The notes under the pieces are model-generated. The model had not been told where the DNA came from and did no database searches. It was given only the letters and a program-made list of their open reading frames with translations. From Exophiala sp. HKRS030 (Eukaryota; Ascomycota; Eurotiomycetes; Chaetothyriales; Herpotrichiellaceae), in the NCBI GenBank assembly GCA_023897205.1, contig JAHWDD010000009.1, positions 2,480,001 to 2,544,000 on the forward strand: a DNA stretch of 64,000 nucleotides, in the 5' to 3' direction. Numbering within the stretch: the first letter of the stretch is position 1; the number at the start of each line of letters is the position of its first letter. Shown in pieces: positions 1-10,936 of the stretch. The position numbers and the translations under genes were made by a program.

Positions 1-1429
1 AAAATCGTGTGTTGAATACATGTGTTCCAAGTGACAGCGTCGAAGACAAATTTTGCCTCTGTGTTCCTATCGGGTACAGGTGGGAGCTGGAAAAAGTCGC
101 CTGTAAAAATAAGCTGAATGCCACCAAACGGTCGACCATTATTTCTGATTGTTCGTGCAACTTGCTCCAATTTATCAAAGAGCACCCCGTCGACCATGGA
201 TATCTCATCAATGATGAGCACCTTTGTCCTCAACCACTTTTGGCGAGATTTCATGTTTCGTTTAATCTTCTTCACCAGTTCTGGAGCAGGCTCCTTTCCC
301 AGACCAATACCAGACCAACTGTGCAACGTCTGTCCCTCAAGAATACAGGATGCCAATCCAGTTGATGCTGTGATAGCAACTCGATCGGGTTCCTGTCGAT
401 ATTTGTGTCTTAGCTGAGCAATAATGGCTCGCATCAAAACCGACTTTCCAGTTCCAGCAGATCCGGTGAAGAAAACGCTCTTGCCTTCCTCCATGACAGC
501 TTTAACCACCGCTCTTTGCTCGTCACTGAGAAAAGTGTCTGCTACCCGGGGATTTGCTACCTTCTGTGCATCAGTGGCCTGCAGAAAAGATTTGACTGAT
601 TTCTCGGATGAACTTCTTGACATTGAATTGGTTTGTCTCTGTCGAGGCCATGCAGCCTTGTCCAGCATTTCGGCCATAGCGGAAGTAGCTTTGGGTTTTG
701 GCTTTGATGTCGACGCCTGTGTAGGTGCTGCATATTGGTCAAACTTCCCAGCATACTCACGACCTTGAACTCCTGTTGTGGATATCTTTTCCGGGGCCCC
801 AATAACATAATCTTTTTTGCTAGAAGTCTTTGTCCATCCATTGCGGTGGTCGGAGTTATTTGTGGCAGTCTCTAGGGCGGAGGGGCAAATGAGGCAGGAA
901 GTGCTCGTTTTTTTGCAGGCCTGGTAGCCTCTGATGTCGTATCATGTTGTGGTACTTTTGACCTTGGATTCTCGAAATGCGAAGCTGGAGATGACGACCA
1001 AGCTACACCCGCACTACTTGAGGGTAATCCCGAAGTATCTTTTGGTGGAAGCGGTGGCAATGACGGATACGAAAACGATTCTTGCTGTGGTAGAGAAGGA
1101 TATTTTATTTCGGAGGATTTTTCGGGGGATGCACCAGTCAAGTCGATCATATTAGGTGCGTCATTTTCATCGAAGGATTGCTGATGAAGGAGGCCGAGTG
1201 AACTGGTAGTGCTGAGACTTCGATCGAATTTGCGTTTGGTGGATAGATTAGGACGAGTGATGTTGATGGCAGAAGCATTGAGTTGCAAAGGGGTCTGCTT
1301 TTTCTCAAAATGACTCGCCGAGGCATCCTTGTCGGCGGCTCTTTTGAGCATGATTGACCTAATGAAATGTTTGGGAGACCTCAGACCATGAAGTGAAGGC
1401 CGAAGGACGAGTTGGGTATATGCTTGCAT
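1..1429 (-). CDS. PIF1: PIF1-family 5'-3' DNA helicase, 3' part beyond the window
   Basis: Superfamily 1B DNA helicase acting on G-quadruplexes, telomeres and mitochondrial DNA. The reverse strand encodes a Walker A motif GSAGTGKS (about 441-470), a Walker B DEIS motif and a GDFFQLPPV segment, all typical of PIF1. The gene starts at 1429 and runs off the left edge, so the C-terminal helicase domain is missing. The N-terminal 26 residues are basic with no acidic residue, like a mitochondrial presequence; a second Met (residue 27) opens a Ser/Pro-rich nuclear-type linker. The N-terminal frame stops at 872-874 (TAG), while the helicase frame is open directly across that point in another frame. 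One extra C in the CCC run complementary to 875-877 joins the two frames without a gap. An intron is the alternative, but I found no convincing donor in the right phase. The identity is secure; the 5' structure is not. Confidence 0.9.
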
Positions 1430-2094
1430 GAACAGTCGCAGAAGGGGAAACGAGACGAGGTAGTTGGTGGATGAGGAAGGTGCTTGTCAAGTAGCATCGG
1501 GCAGGTGCAACACTGCACACATATATCGAGCAGTAGATTTGGACTTTGGTTGTTGGAAGTTGGTGATTTATTAAGACACGAGAATGGCGACTACGCGTAA
1601 GAGGGGAAAAACCATAACCATCTGTCGCGTCCGCAGTCGATAGTCGATGGGTTGCGAGATGCTTGGCATTGGGGGAAGCAACCGCTCGTCTGACCACTGG
1701 CTTGAACATATTGCGTTGACCCCATACTCTCTATACACTACTGAGTACACTTGGTACTCGACGGACTGCAACTCCCTGGGCTTGGGATTCTGTTCATTGA
1801 AATTGGAAACAACTTGATTTTCCACTCGCATAATTATCCCAATCTCTTCTTCAATAAAGTCCTATCTTGAGTATTTGGACAAAAGGGGTATCCAGCTGAT
1901 CAGTCAACAAAGTGCTCAACTACATAGTAATTACCTAAACCAAGGTGACTCCCACATAAAATGCCCGCTTCGGTTTGCATCATCTAATCTCTCCACGCAT
2001 GCCCACATAACATGGGCTTTGGAATCGCTCAATAGCTAGATCAATTTAATGGGTCAAAAGCTCAACATGGAAATGTACGCCTTGCACAAACTTT
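1430..2094. other. Intergenic, PIF1 5' flank and PUB1 3' flank
   Basis: No coding pattern that I trust. A 116-codon reverse frame starting at 1709 has a presequence-like start but no homology that I recognise and overlaps PIF1 in another frame. Confidence 0.6.
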
Positions 2095-3659
2095 TCATCC
2101 TTGATAATTGGGATAGTTGTTTCCGAACGCTGGTGGCTGAAATAATCCGCTTGGACCGTTCTGACCCCGACCATACCCACCAGCCGATGGAGGCATCTGA
2201 GGGAATGCCGACTGCGGTGACTGTGCATACGGGCTGGATAGATGATTGGAGTCCCAACCACCACGACCGCCAGGACTCGGACCTAGGAGTTTGTCAATCA
2301 CCATCTCCATTGCAGGCCGGTGAAATTGTGACATACCTTGAGGAGTGATGGGATTATGACCACCATATTGCTGAAAGTATGGCGATGCCGGATTGAATCC
2401 ACTAGGGGTTGTGGCCGACCCTAAAGATGTTTGAGGTGAATAAGTATCGAATTGTCCCGTTGGAGGACGATCCTTGCCCCACTAAAGCTGTCAGTTGGTT
2501 GTCACGTTCTTTGCCGAGTGGGAGTGGGACTTACGGAGCATTTCAGGGGCCGTCCATTCACGTTGTAACCCGACAATTGACAAATGGCCATGGCAGCGTT
2601 TTCATGAGTGTCCATCTTGATGAAGGCGAAACCTCGATCTGATTGGAAGCGAGTCTCGACCACATATCCAAAATTCTGAAAGAGTGGGATGAGATCGGCC
2701 TGGGTCGTATATGGAGTCAAGTTACCGACGTAACAAGTGGTCTGCCAGCTCGGTGTCTGGTTCACCACCATCTCATACGACTGAACTCCTTGTGTGGGAA
2801 AGTGATGATGTCCGAAGGGTGTGGTCGGTGTCATACCCATAGCAGCCATTGCTTGTTGCTGTGAGATGGAAGGCTGGCCTTTTTGATTAGCCCAGTTGCA
2901 GCGAATAGCACGGCTGCCGAGCCATTCGCCATCCATGGCGGCCAGGGCCTTTTCAGCTTCGGATCGCTCGCGGTACGCGACGAAGCCATAGCCTCGCGAT
3001 CGGCCAGTCTTCATGTCCCACATGACTCGGGCTTCGGAGATGGTTCCAAACGCCGAAAATGCCTGATTGAGAACTTCATCGTTGACCTCATTACTAAGAT
3101 CACCAACAAAGATGTGGAAGTGATTCGAGGTATCTTCTTTGTTGGCAGTGTTGGATTGGTAAGCCCAGTTGACGCGGATTTCGGCTTGATGGACACGGCG
3201 GCCGTTGAGGGTGTTCATAGCACGATCGGCGGCGCCAGGATCATCGTATTCCACAAAGCCATAGTTGAAGCCCTTGGAATTGAAATTCTTATCAGGAATG
3301 ACTTTGACACTGCTGACGTGGCCGGTGGTTTCGAAGATTTGTTTGAGGACATCTTCAGTAACTCGAGGGTCGAGACCTCCAACATACAAGGCCCGCTTAT
3401 TGGGTTCGGGGGCGGCTCTGCGAACGACTCCACCGGCCGAATTTGGTGATAGGGCAGAGGCAGGAGTGACGGCAGTCGGTAGTGGGTTGGTGTTTGGCGG
3501 AATTACGACGGGGGCGAGGGCAGGAGGACCCATGGCCAGGCTGACGCCTGTGTGACCATTGGTCCCAGATGCAGGCTCATAGCCCGGAACACTGGGGGTT
3601 GGAACAGATGGTGGAGCTGGTAAAGAGGTGGGAGGGAGGTTTTCCGTCATGATGTGCAA
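2095..3659 (-). CDS. PUB1: Pub1/TIA1-like RNA-binding protein with three RRMs
   Basis: Poly(U)/AU-rich mRNA-binding protein of the Pub1/TIA1/Nam8 group, which stabilises mRNAs and enters stress granules in yeast. Two exons, 3659-2535 and 2481-2095, flank a 53-nt GT-AG intron (2534-2482, donor GTAAGT) and give 503 residues. RRM1 covers about 89-165 (RNP2 LYVGGL, RNP1 KGFNYGFVEY), RRM2 181-257 (IFVGDL, RGYGFVAY) and RRM3 307-380 (CYVGNL, RGFAFI). The intron falls just before the conserved WGK at the end of RRM3, and splicing restores it. The N-terminus is Pro-rich and the C-terminus is Gly/Pro/Tyr/Gln-rich, ending in NYPNYQG, a prion-like tail. The first Met (3659) is used; a second Met three codons on is equally possible. 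Nam8 or Csx1 are possible alternative names within the group. Confidence 0.9.
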
Positions 3660-4725
3660 TGTTGTATGTTTTGACTAGTCAGGGTGATGAAGCAAGTAGA
3701 TGCGCCGCGATCGGTAGGAAGGAATATGGTATGGCAAGTGATGGTCTCGAGTTGGTGTATGAATGGAATTGCGGGGATCGGATGACAACGGTCGTGCAGG
3801 TGGTGCGGTAGTATAACGTTGTTCGGAATGGTGTGAGAGTGGGTCGGAAGAAGCCGAAGGAAAGGCGTTGAAAAGTGAACAGAGAATTCGCTAGCAAGAT
3901 GTGGATGAAATGCCAACCCAGCAAAGACGGAGCGCCGACTGTTGAAGAAGAGTAGGATGACAAAAAGCAGAACAAGCTTGAGAGGAGAAAGGGTGGTGTC
4001 TGGATGGGTGATGGGTCGCGCCGAGATGGAGGAAGTCTGGCGGCGGCGTGCGGATTGGAGAGGTGGTGGGATTGCGTGAGGACTCGAGAATGGATGTGTA
4101 TGGTTGCAGGCGCTGGCGCTGGCGCAGGTGCAGGTGAGGGTGCAGGTGGGAGGCAAGTTGCAACAGAGGTAGATGCGGCTGAGGGTAGTAGAGAACTTGG
4201 ACAGGACAGGAAACCGAGCAAGTCAAGACGCAGCAGGACAGTGGCAGGCAGGCAGGACAGTTGCAGCAAGGTTGCAGGACAGTGGCAGGTCAAAGGAATC
4301 GAGATCGTAATAGAGGTAAGGTATAGTGCAGTATGGTATGGCGCAGTGCAGTGTGCTAAAGCTGCGAGGGAAATGAGATAGGAAATCGCTTGAGGAGAAT
4401 TCGTTACCGAACGCCTTGGTTTGCAATGCACAGTGCACAAATTCCAATTCCAAGTAACAAGACGGAGAGATGAGAAGACGAGGAAAAGAGAAGAACGAGC
4501 AAAGGAAGTTGAATAGAAGATGATGGATTTGGTATTTTCTGTAAGAGTAAGAGAGAGAAGAGGAGGAGGAAGAGGAAAGGAAGAAGAAGACGACGAGGTC
4601 AAGTTGAGAGTTTCAGAAGAGATGGAAAAGGAAATGGGAAAAAGGTGAGATGGGCAGGATGAGATGATGCCTGCGTACGTAGTAATTACTCCGTACCTAC
4701 CTAGTACCATAGGTGCTACCTAACG

Positions 4726-4731
4726 TTGATG

Positions 4732-4767
<36 letters not shown>

Positions 4768-4784
4768 ATAATAATAATGATGGT
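4726..4784. repeat. Trinucleotide microsatellite (TGG/TAG/TAA blocks)
   Basis: Uninterrupted run of GTG, then about nine GTA units, then TAA units, ending in TGATGG. It is flanked on the right by the GATGAGCTG tandem repeat. Confidence 0.95.
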
Positions 4785-4794
4785 AGCAGTGGCG

Positions 4795-4821
4795 GATGAG
4801 CTGGATGAGCTGGATGAGCTT
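4795..4821. repeat. Three tandem copies of a 9-mer GATGAGCTG
   Basis: Three head-to-tail copies, the last ending in T instead of G. Minisatellite next to the trinucleotide repeat. Confidence 0.9.
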
Positions 4822-6016
4822 GTACAGCAAAGCAAGTCTGGTTTCCATTTGAATTTATTATTAACGTGCTCCATCCTCGGGTCAAGCGAGGTACTCCCTA
4901 CTGTACTGTAGGTACCCAGAACAGCCAGGCTGTCTCGGGCCCTGGAAGATGCAGTCTCCTCCCACTAAATGAACCTAAGGAACCCCTCTCAGTGGACAAA
5001 TAGGCGCCTAGTAGAGATTGATGGATCAGTCATCTTGTGACTAGATGGAGTTTGGACGCAGTTTTGATGTGAGGATATGACTGTTACATCAAGTACATAG
5101 CTAACTACCTAGGTACTCCGTACAGTGCCTAAGATACGCACTACTTGGTGCAGGGCATCACGTTACTATAATTATTACTGTCATATGCAGCAGTCCAGAC
5201 ACAAGCACACGCAGGTTTGGCCCAAGGTTTGCGGCTGCGGGCGATCTTCCATGCTTCAGGCTTCAAACGTCCCTCCGTAGCTACCTAACGGGGCACCTGA
5301 GCAGCGGGGGTCAAGGTTTGACGGCACGAACGGGTTCTGAAGGGTGCCTGGTGGTTACTAGATACCTGGGCAGGTACCTATGTAGTTAAGGTGTGGATGC
5401 AAGGCCCAGGCCAGGCCCGAAAGTGAAAATGAAAGTGAAAGATGACAGACTAAACAAGACCTGCGAATTCTTCATTTGTGGCTCATGGGCTTGGGCGGCC
5501 CGAGGGGCCCTAACCAGTTAAGTTAGTTGGCTCTGCACTTAGGCCTAGACCTCAGCCCTCTCGCCTCTGCCCTCTGCCCTCAGTGCCTCACCTCTTTTCT
5601 TTTTTCATAATGTCCCAGGCTTGAACACTAACTAACTAGTCAACTAACCTGCGCCCAGTCTATAACGGCCACACCCATTAGACACTTGAAAGTCCCCAGC
5701 TCGACTGTGCCACATCTGGCCTGCCCAACGAGCGTTCCTACTTTGATCGCCCTTTGGAGTGGCTGACAGGAGCTTCTCCGCCCGCCATCGCTCTCTAATA
5801 GGTCGAGTGTTGCTTGGGCTCAAATGACACCCAGAGTGCCAGTGCAGCAGTGCTTGAACTCGTTCCTCTTGGGTGCCGTAGGTGCCCAGCGTGGCCCAGG
5901 TTCCAGACTTGCAGCCTTATCCCGCCCTATCCAACCCTAGCATCCTCGACAGAGTCCTGAACTCTTAGACTCCCGAGTCCTGACATAAGGTGCCAAGAAA
6001 TCCATCCAAACCCCAA

Positions 6017-6054
6017 GCTGGACCCAAACTGGACCCAAAACTGGACCCAACTGG
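6017..6054. repeat. Tandem CTGGACCCAAA-type repeat
   Basis: Three to four imperfect copies of an 11-12-mer with A-run length variation between copies. Confidence 0.85.
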
Positions 6055-6481
6055 GGCAATCCGGGCGGTTGCTGCCTGCTATTGGCAGTCCACGACAGTC
6101 TGTGGCAATTCTATCCTGCTAGTTAGTTATGTAACTGGCAGTCCTGCTCACCTACTGGCACTCTGCAGACCACGATTCAGTCTCAATTCTTCAAGCCCAT
6201 GGCGCATGGCGTCCTCCCTTTGAAACTTGACACCATCACCATCCAATTCACCTCACCATCGCGATAATTCTTCCAACTCTTTTCCCTTACTCCTACTCTC
6301 CATCGGGCCTCTCCTTCCATCTTTCCCCTCTGGCGCTTTGTATCTTCTGCTGTTGTCAACTTGTCATCATGTTCTAAATTCTGTCCCTACTCTATCCCTG
6401 CTCGCGTCCTTCCTTTTCAGCCCTAACTAATATCTTCAAATCCCCTCCTCTTCCTGTGCCACAAATGCCCCGATCCTCGTC

Positions 6482-7648
6482 ATGGCCACTTCCAAACCTC
6501 CCTACGATCCCGTCAAGACTGTCGAAGGCATGTTCAATGGCTCTGTCACACGGATAGCATATGCCATGAAAGATCCTGTAAATTATGCCCAATCCACCAA
6601 AGCCGTTTTGGCCGAGACCGCCAAAAAGTTTCAGGACGCTCTAGATGATTGCGAAATTCAAATCTTGGATGCCAAATGGTATCTAGAGCGCCAACTCGCG
6701 CTCAACAAGGCCCGCAGAGAGGCCAAAGCAAGAGAAGAGATTGCCGCAAAGGCTAAAAGGAAGAGAGACGAGTCAAAAGATTCTCAAGATCAGCCCCAGT
6801 CGCTTGACAAGCCCAACGTTTCCAAGCGCGTCAAGACAGATGAACCAGAAGACACTGCTTCCACTCTATCGACCGCTCCCCAACCCAAGCCCGAGCCAAC
6901 GCCAACTCCCCCAATCGCGCCCGCGACTCTTCCTCAAAAGAGCCCTGTAAAACCGGCCGAGAAGCCAGAACCGTCCAAGCCGAAAGAGAAACCCAAGCTC
7001 CCTGCTCCTCCCCCGGCTCCCGCTCCCGCTCCAACTCCGGCTCCAGTTCGACGACCATCATCAGCCCGACCAGACTCAAAGCCATCGCAGATTCCACCAC
7101 CTGTCGCGGCTCAAAAGCCAAAGAAGCCCGCCGAACCTGTGCCTGCCCCCGTGCCCGAACCAGTACAAAAGCAGCCCCCTGTGGTGGACAACGTGCCATT
7201 GGACACTCCCGCGACAGGAACCGAAGACTTCAATTTCGTCTCCATGTTTGGAGAGCCGTCCGGAGCCGACTTGATGGACGCATCCAATAATGAATTACCA
7301 TTTGACCTAACCTTCGAAGTTGATGCAGACGCCGCTGCTGCTGCGCAAGATTCTTCCTTGACATCCTTACTCCCTGGCTTGGAGTCGTATGCAAATCAGA
7401 CTGGCGATGACAATACCTTTAATCTTGGTGGTGGAACAGGATCTTCTGACCTCAACAGTATCTCTCAGCCCTACCAACAAGGTCCGACGGCTACTACCGA
7501 CTTTGGCCTTCCAACTCTTGGTCCAAACGAATTTGACGATTTTCTCAATTCCAACGACATGAATTTTGATGCAGCAATCGATGACGGAATGATGAATATG
7601 GACAGCATGGATAGCATGGACATTGATTTCGATTCTATGTTCAAGTGA
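6482..7648 (+). CDS. Proline-rich nuclear-type protein with acidic C-terminus, possible Mediator tail subunit
   Basis: Intact 388-residue frame with ATG in good context. Residues 1-100 form a predicted helical domain with a charged helix (about 60-100) ending in a KRKR basic cluster that could serve as a nuclear signal. Residues 120-245 are Pro/Ala/Lys-rich and disordered, with PAP repeats. Residues 250-388 are Asp/Asn/Gly/Met-rich with spaced aromatic residues (DFNFVSMF, FDDFL, DIDFDSMF), the composition of an acidic activation domain. The N-terminal helix reminds me of fungal Mediator Med2-type proteins, but I cannot confirm this by eye. A general transcription coactivator role is inference; being a real gene is much more certain than its name. 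Confidence 0.75.
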   Translation: MATSKPPYDPVKTVEGMFNGSVTRIAYAMKDPVNYAQSTKAVLAETAKKFQDALDDCEIQILDAKWYLERQLALNKARREAKAREEIAAKAKRKRDESKDSQDQPQSLDKPNVSKRVKTDEPEDTASTLSTAPQPKPEPTPTPPIAPATLPQKSPVKPAEKPEPSKPKEKPKLPAPPPAPAPAPTPAPVRRPSSARPDSKPSQIPPPVAAQKPKKPAEPVPAPVPEPVQKQPPVVDNVPLDTPATGTEDFNFVSMFGEPSGADLMDASNNELPFDLTFEVDADAAAAAQDSSLTSLLPGLESYANQTGDDNTFNLGGGTGSSDLNSISQPYQQGPTATTDFGLPTLGPNEFDDFLNSNDMNFDAAIDDGMMNMDSMDSMDIDFDSMFK

Positions 7649-8801
7649 TGCTGAGCATATTTCACAGTCCTTGTGAAGGAGGTGAGCAAGAAGTGTTGAC
7701 TCTGTCACCGACAACTCTCTACACTGAGCCGATCGCAAGACATTCCGCTCTGCGGGTTGCATCTCACCTCACACATCACAGCTCTCGCTATTCACATTCA
7801 TCAACCATGATAAGGCGCGAGCTCTCTTCTACAACGCCGAGCCATGTTCAGTTGATCAGAGAAGGTTGTCCTTCTGGCGTTTGATACCAAGATGGGTTTA
7901 ACATTATTCTTTGCAAACAAGCACGATTCTATGGCGAACACACCCGGGTCGGAAAAGGGACAATTTGTCAAGGATTGGTGTCCGTGGGGGTGGAAATATT
8001 GTGACAATGATTTTGGATTTTAATGTTATGTTCTATCTATGAAAAGCAGCGGGAGCAAAGACAGTTAAGTGGACAATGGGTCGGAAATCGGGATTGGCGG
8101 ACTCAAGTATCGTTTGATGGGATGGCGTCAGAATTGTTTTCCTGGTGTGCTTTCTTTTATGTTCAACGCGATCAAGATACCCTTATGTGGCTGTATTGCT
8201 TTGACGGTGGAAAGGAAAGGGTTCATTATATAGCTCTGGGTACAATCTTCAACAAAGGAATTGTGTACAACATCACTCCAAGAGTTCTGTACGTTGAGGA
8301 CATGTGTTTGTGAAATTCTCATTTGAAATTTGACCGTATGGAAGAGCGCCGGCCACTGCCTCGAGCCAAGATATACCTCGAATGTGCCTTGCATGCGACG
8401 TTACTCCCCTCGTACACAATATCAGAAAAAAAAAGGAGCAGAAGTTATGGGAACGACTAGCTCACGTGCTTCGAGAATTAGGAGGAGATGTGGAGTTGCC
8501 ACGTGAGTTACTTTGGCGTGCTGTTAAATGGGCACACAACCACTCTTCGCTCTATAACCCACCGTACAAGCTTTGGCGGACTTTTACATCAAAACGCGCC
8601 GGCCTGGGCGGGATCGCGTTTTTGTAGTCTTGTCCATTTTGACAGTCGACAGATCTAACGTCTCTCATTTTGAGTTCGCTCTGTCCAGCACCATGATGCT
8701 CATCCATTAATTGCCTCCAGGTCGCCCCAAAGTCCTCACGACAATCGACTCGTGAACGTGATTCGCGACGCCCACCCCAGTTCTCAGTTTGAGATCTGAT
8801 C
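7649..8801. other. Intergenic with two CACGTG E-boxes
   Basis: 3' flank of the 6482 gene and promoter of the Shg1-like gene. CACGTG palindromes lie at 8463-8468 and 8500-8505, about 300 bases before the downstream start codon. Short frames here show no gene-like pattern. Confidence 0.5.
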
Positions 8802-10916
8802 ATGGCAGACACCGCAATGGCCGAAGCCTACGATCCATCCCCCAAACCTTTCTCGCTGCGACCTCGCTTCAAGGTCAGCGACCTTCCATTAGTCAAAGAG
8901 AAACGAACAGCCATCGATGCCCTGCTACTGAAGTTCAAGAAACAGGGTGGCTACGACAGCCTGCGTAAACAGGTATGGGCCGCCTACAACACTTCCGACG
9001 CCAAAATGGCCCTTACAGATTCAATCCATGCGATTGCTGAAGCAGAGATCGAGAAAGATATGAATCTCTTGGGTCGTGAGAGAGGGAAAGCCGCAACCTT
9101 GATTCAAGGTGCGGTTGACCGGAGTGGGATTTACGCCGATGTCGAAAGCAGGATCGACACCGAGATTGCCAAGCATCTAGAGACGGTCCTGGAGAGTGTG
9201 AGAGAGATCCGCCGTGCTGATGTTGGAGAAGAACTCGCTGCGCAGGAAGAGAGGGTTGGCGCCAAAACCGATGAACAGTATCAAGAGGAGACCGAGACTC
9301 GAGTTCATGAAAGAGAGAAAAATCGTGCTAGGATGGATCAGCTGCTTAAGGAGACGGCCGAACTTAAGATGAAGATAAAGATGGAGGAGGAACGGAAAAG
9401 AAAGAAAGAAGAGGCTAAAAAGGAAGAGGAAGAGAGGAAGAAGAGGGAAGAAGAGGAGGCTGCGCGGAAAGCTGCTAGGGAGAAGCGGCGGAAGGAGGAA
9501 GAAGAGCGAGAGGCCGAAAGGATCAAGGCTCGTGATGAGCGACATCGTAAACGTGAAGAGGAAAGGAAAGAGAGACAGGCTCGATATGAGAGAGAGCGCG
9601 ACACGGAGAGAGATCGTGAACGAGATCGAGATCGAGACCGAGACAGAGACCGGCGTGATCGCGGCAGAGACCGTGACAGGTCTCGAGATCGATCTCGAGA
9701 TCATCATTCCAGACGAGATTCACGAATCGACACGTCGGACACCAAGAAGGTATCGGTGCCTGTTACAGAGAAGGATCTGGAGGCCACAGCTCTTGAACTA
9801 CTTTTGAACGAGGGCAAGCAATTGGCAGAAAAATCCAAAGAAAGGAGGGAGTACGATTTTGACAAAGCTGAAGTACATGACTCTTCTCGAAGGCCCGCTG
9901 GAATAGACCGGTACTCGAGAAGAAGAGACAGATCTCGGGACAGCATTCGACGCGAGCCAGATCGCCGCAGCAGGTCTCATGGACGGCGATCGTCAGTCCA
10001 TGACCAGGACAGGAGCAAACTAGAAACACCACGCAAATCATCTACGAGCAAAGACGGTACGAATCCTCTTCCAACAACAGCAAGCAAGTCACGAGAAACC
10101 CCTCTTCCAACAACAGCAAGCAAGTCACGCGAAACTCCCCTTCCAACTCCAGCCAGCAAAGACCGCGAAGAAGGTGAGGCCAACAGTCAGCAAAATTCAC
10201 CTGTTCCTGTTATCAAAACCCGACGACCGCGCTCGGCATCGCCCGTGGGCATAGATCGCTATGTACCCGGTGGTGGAACACACCGAACTGCAGAGGAAAG
10301 AGAACGGGATCGCGATCGCCGCAAAACTCGTGACAGTGAGCGAGATCAACCCAGTAGAAGATACGACAGTCATCGTGATGACCGAGACAGGGACCGAGAT
10401 CGAGATCGTGATAGGGACCGTGATAGGGACCGTGATAACGATCGTGGTGACAGACGAGACCGAGACCGAGACCGAGAAAGGGACAAGGATCGTGACCGTG
10501 ATCGTGATAGAGGCGATCGGTATCGAGATCGCGACCGGGACCGGGACCGGAGTCGAGACCGTGAGCGCGAGCGTGACAGAGATCGCGACCGAAGCAGAGA
10601 ACGTGATCGAGATAGGGACCGCGATAGAGATCGCGATCGTGACCGCAGCAGGGATAGAGATCGAGATAGGGATCGAGAACGCGACCGCGACCGAGACCGA
10701 GATCGAAGCCCAAGACGCCGTGATGACCGCAGAGATGACCGTCGAGACGACCGAAGAGACGATCGCAGAGATGACAAGAAGGACGACCGTCGAGATGACA
10801 GAAAAGATGATAGGAAAGATGATCGACGCGATGATCGACGTCGTGATAGGGATCGCAGTCGCACACGTCGGGACCGGGACCCTGTTCAGATTGACCGCTA
10901 TGTACCTGGACGATAG
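8802..10916 (+). CDS. SHG1: Shg1-domain (BOD1/SHG1) protein, COMPASS subunit-like, with Arg-Asp repeat tail
   Basis: Single-exon 704-residue protein. Residues about 25-135 match the BOD1/SHG1 fold (RFKVSDLPLVKEKR ... FKKQGGYDSLRKQ ... VDRSGIYADVE), found in Shg1 of the Set1/COMPASS H3K4 methyltransferase complex. A long charged coiled coil (about 160-270, KKEEEERKKREEEE type) follows, then an RD-dipeptide block (about 265-310), a linker with three copies of a PLPTTASKSRET unit (10067-10165), and a second RD/RDD block of about 140 residues (about 550-690). The protein ends in IDRYVPGR, echoing IDRYVPGG near residue 488 and IDRYSRR near 369. Mixed-charge RD repeats are known from spliceosome-associated proteins and suggest nuclear-speckle partitioning (inference). 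Low-complexity repeats could vary in copy number between strains. Confidence 0.85.
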   Translation: MADTAMAEAYDPSPKPFSLRPRFKVSDLPLVKEKRTAIDALLLKFKKQGGYDSLRKQVWAAYNTSDAKMALTDSIHAIAEAEIEKDMNLLGRERGKAATLIQGAVDRSGIYADVESRIDTEIAKHLETVLESVREIRRADVGEELAAQEERVGAKTDEQYQEETETRVHEREKNRARMDQLLKETAELKMKIKMEEERKRKKEEAKKEEEERKKREEEEAARKAAREKRRKEEEEREAERIKARDERHRKREEERKERQARYERERDTERDRERDRDRDRDRDRRDRGRDRDRSRDRSRDHHSRRDSRIDTSDTKKVSVPVTEKDLEATALELLLNEGKQLAEKSKERREYDFDKAEVHDSSRRPAGIDRYSRRRDRSRDSIRREPDRRSRSHGRRSSVHDQDRSKLETPRKSSTSKDGTNPLPTTASKSRETPLPTTASKSRETPLPTPASKDREEGEANSQQNSPVPVIKTRRPRSASPVGIDRYVPGGGTHRTAEERERDRDRRKTRDSERDQPSRRYDSHRDDRDRDRDRDRDRDRDRDRDNDRGDRRDRDRDRERDKDRDRDRDRGDRYRDRDRDRDRSRDRERERDRDRDRSRERDRDRDRDRDRDRDRSRDRDRDRDRERDRDRDRDRSPRRRDDRRDDRRDDRRDDRRDDKKDDRRDDRKDDRKDDRRDDRRRDRDRSRTRRDRDPVQIDRYVPGR
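10067..10165 (+). repeat. In-frame ~39-bp tandem repeat inside the Shg1-like gene
   Basis: Three copies encode PLPTTASKSRET-like units; the third has diverged to PLPTPASKDREE. Confidence 0.85.
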
Positions 10917-10936
10917 ACTCATCCAACCACCAAGCT

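Larger units (their letters stand above)
4687..5123. repeat. Recurrent TACTCCGTAC motif
   Basis: The decamer occurs at 4687-4696 and 5114-5123; its reverse complement is at 12700-12709. Each is embedded in TACCTAGG-like strings. This looks like a short dispersed non-coding motif; function unknown. Confidence 0.5.
3660..6481. promoter_or_regulatory. 2.8 kb divergent intergenic region with long CT-rich leader of PUB1
   Basis: Separates PUB1 (-) from the gene at 6482 (+). From 3660 to about 4680 the reverse strand is strongly pyrimidine-rich (CT tracts, Ser/Pro/Leu-coding by chance), the pattern of a long fungal 5' leader. The 343-codon reverse frame here is low-complexity and not accepted as a gene. 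Immediately upstream of 6482 (about 6225-6480) the forward strand is also CT-rich, as expected of a fungal core promoter/leader. Confidence 0.5.

Noticed and set aside
1359..1709. 116-codon reverse frame starting with a presequence-like string
   Set aside because: Could be a PIF1 upstream exon, but no in-phase splice was found and it overlaps the accepted start in another frame.
3679..4710. 343-codon reverse frame upstream of PUB1
   Set aside because: Ser/Pro/Thr/Leu low-complexity caused by CT-rich sequence; overlaps other equally long frames and lacks any domain.
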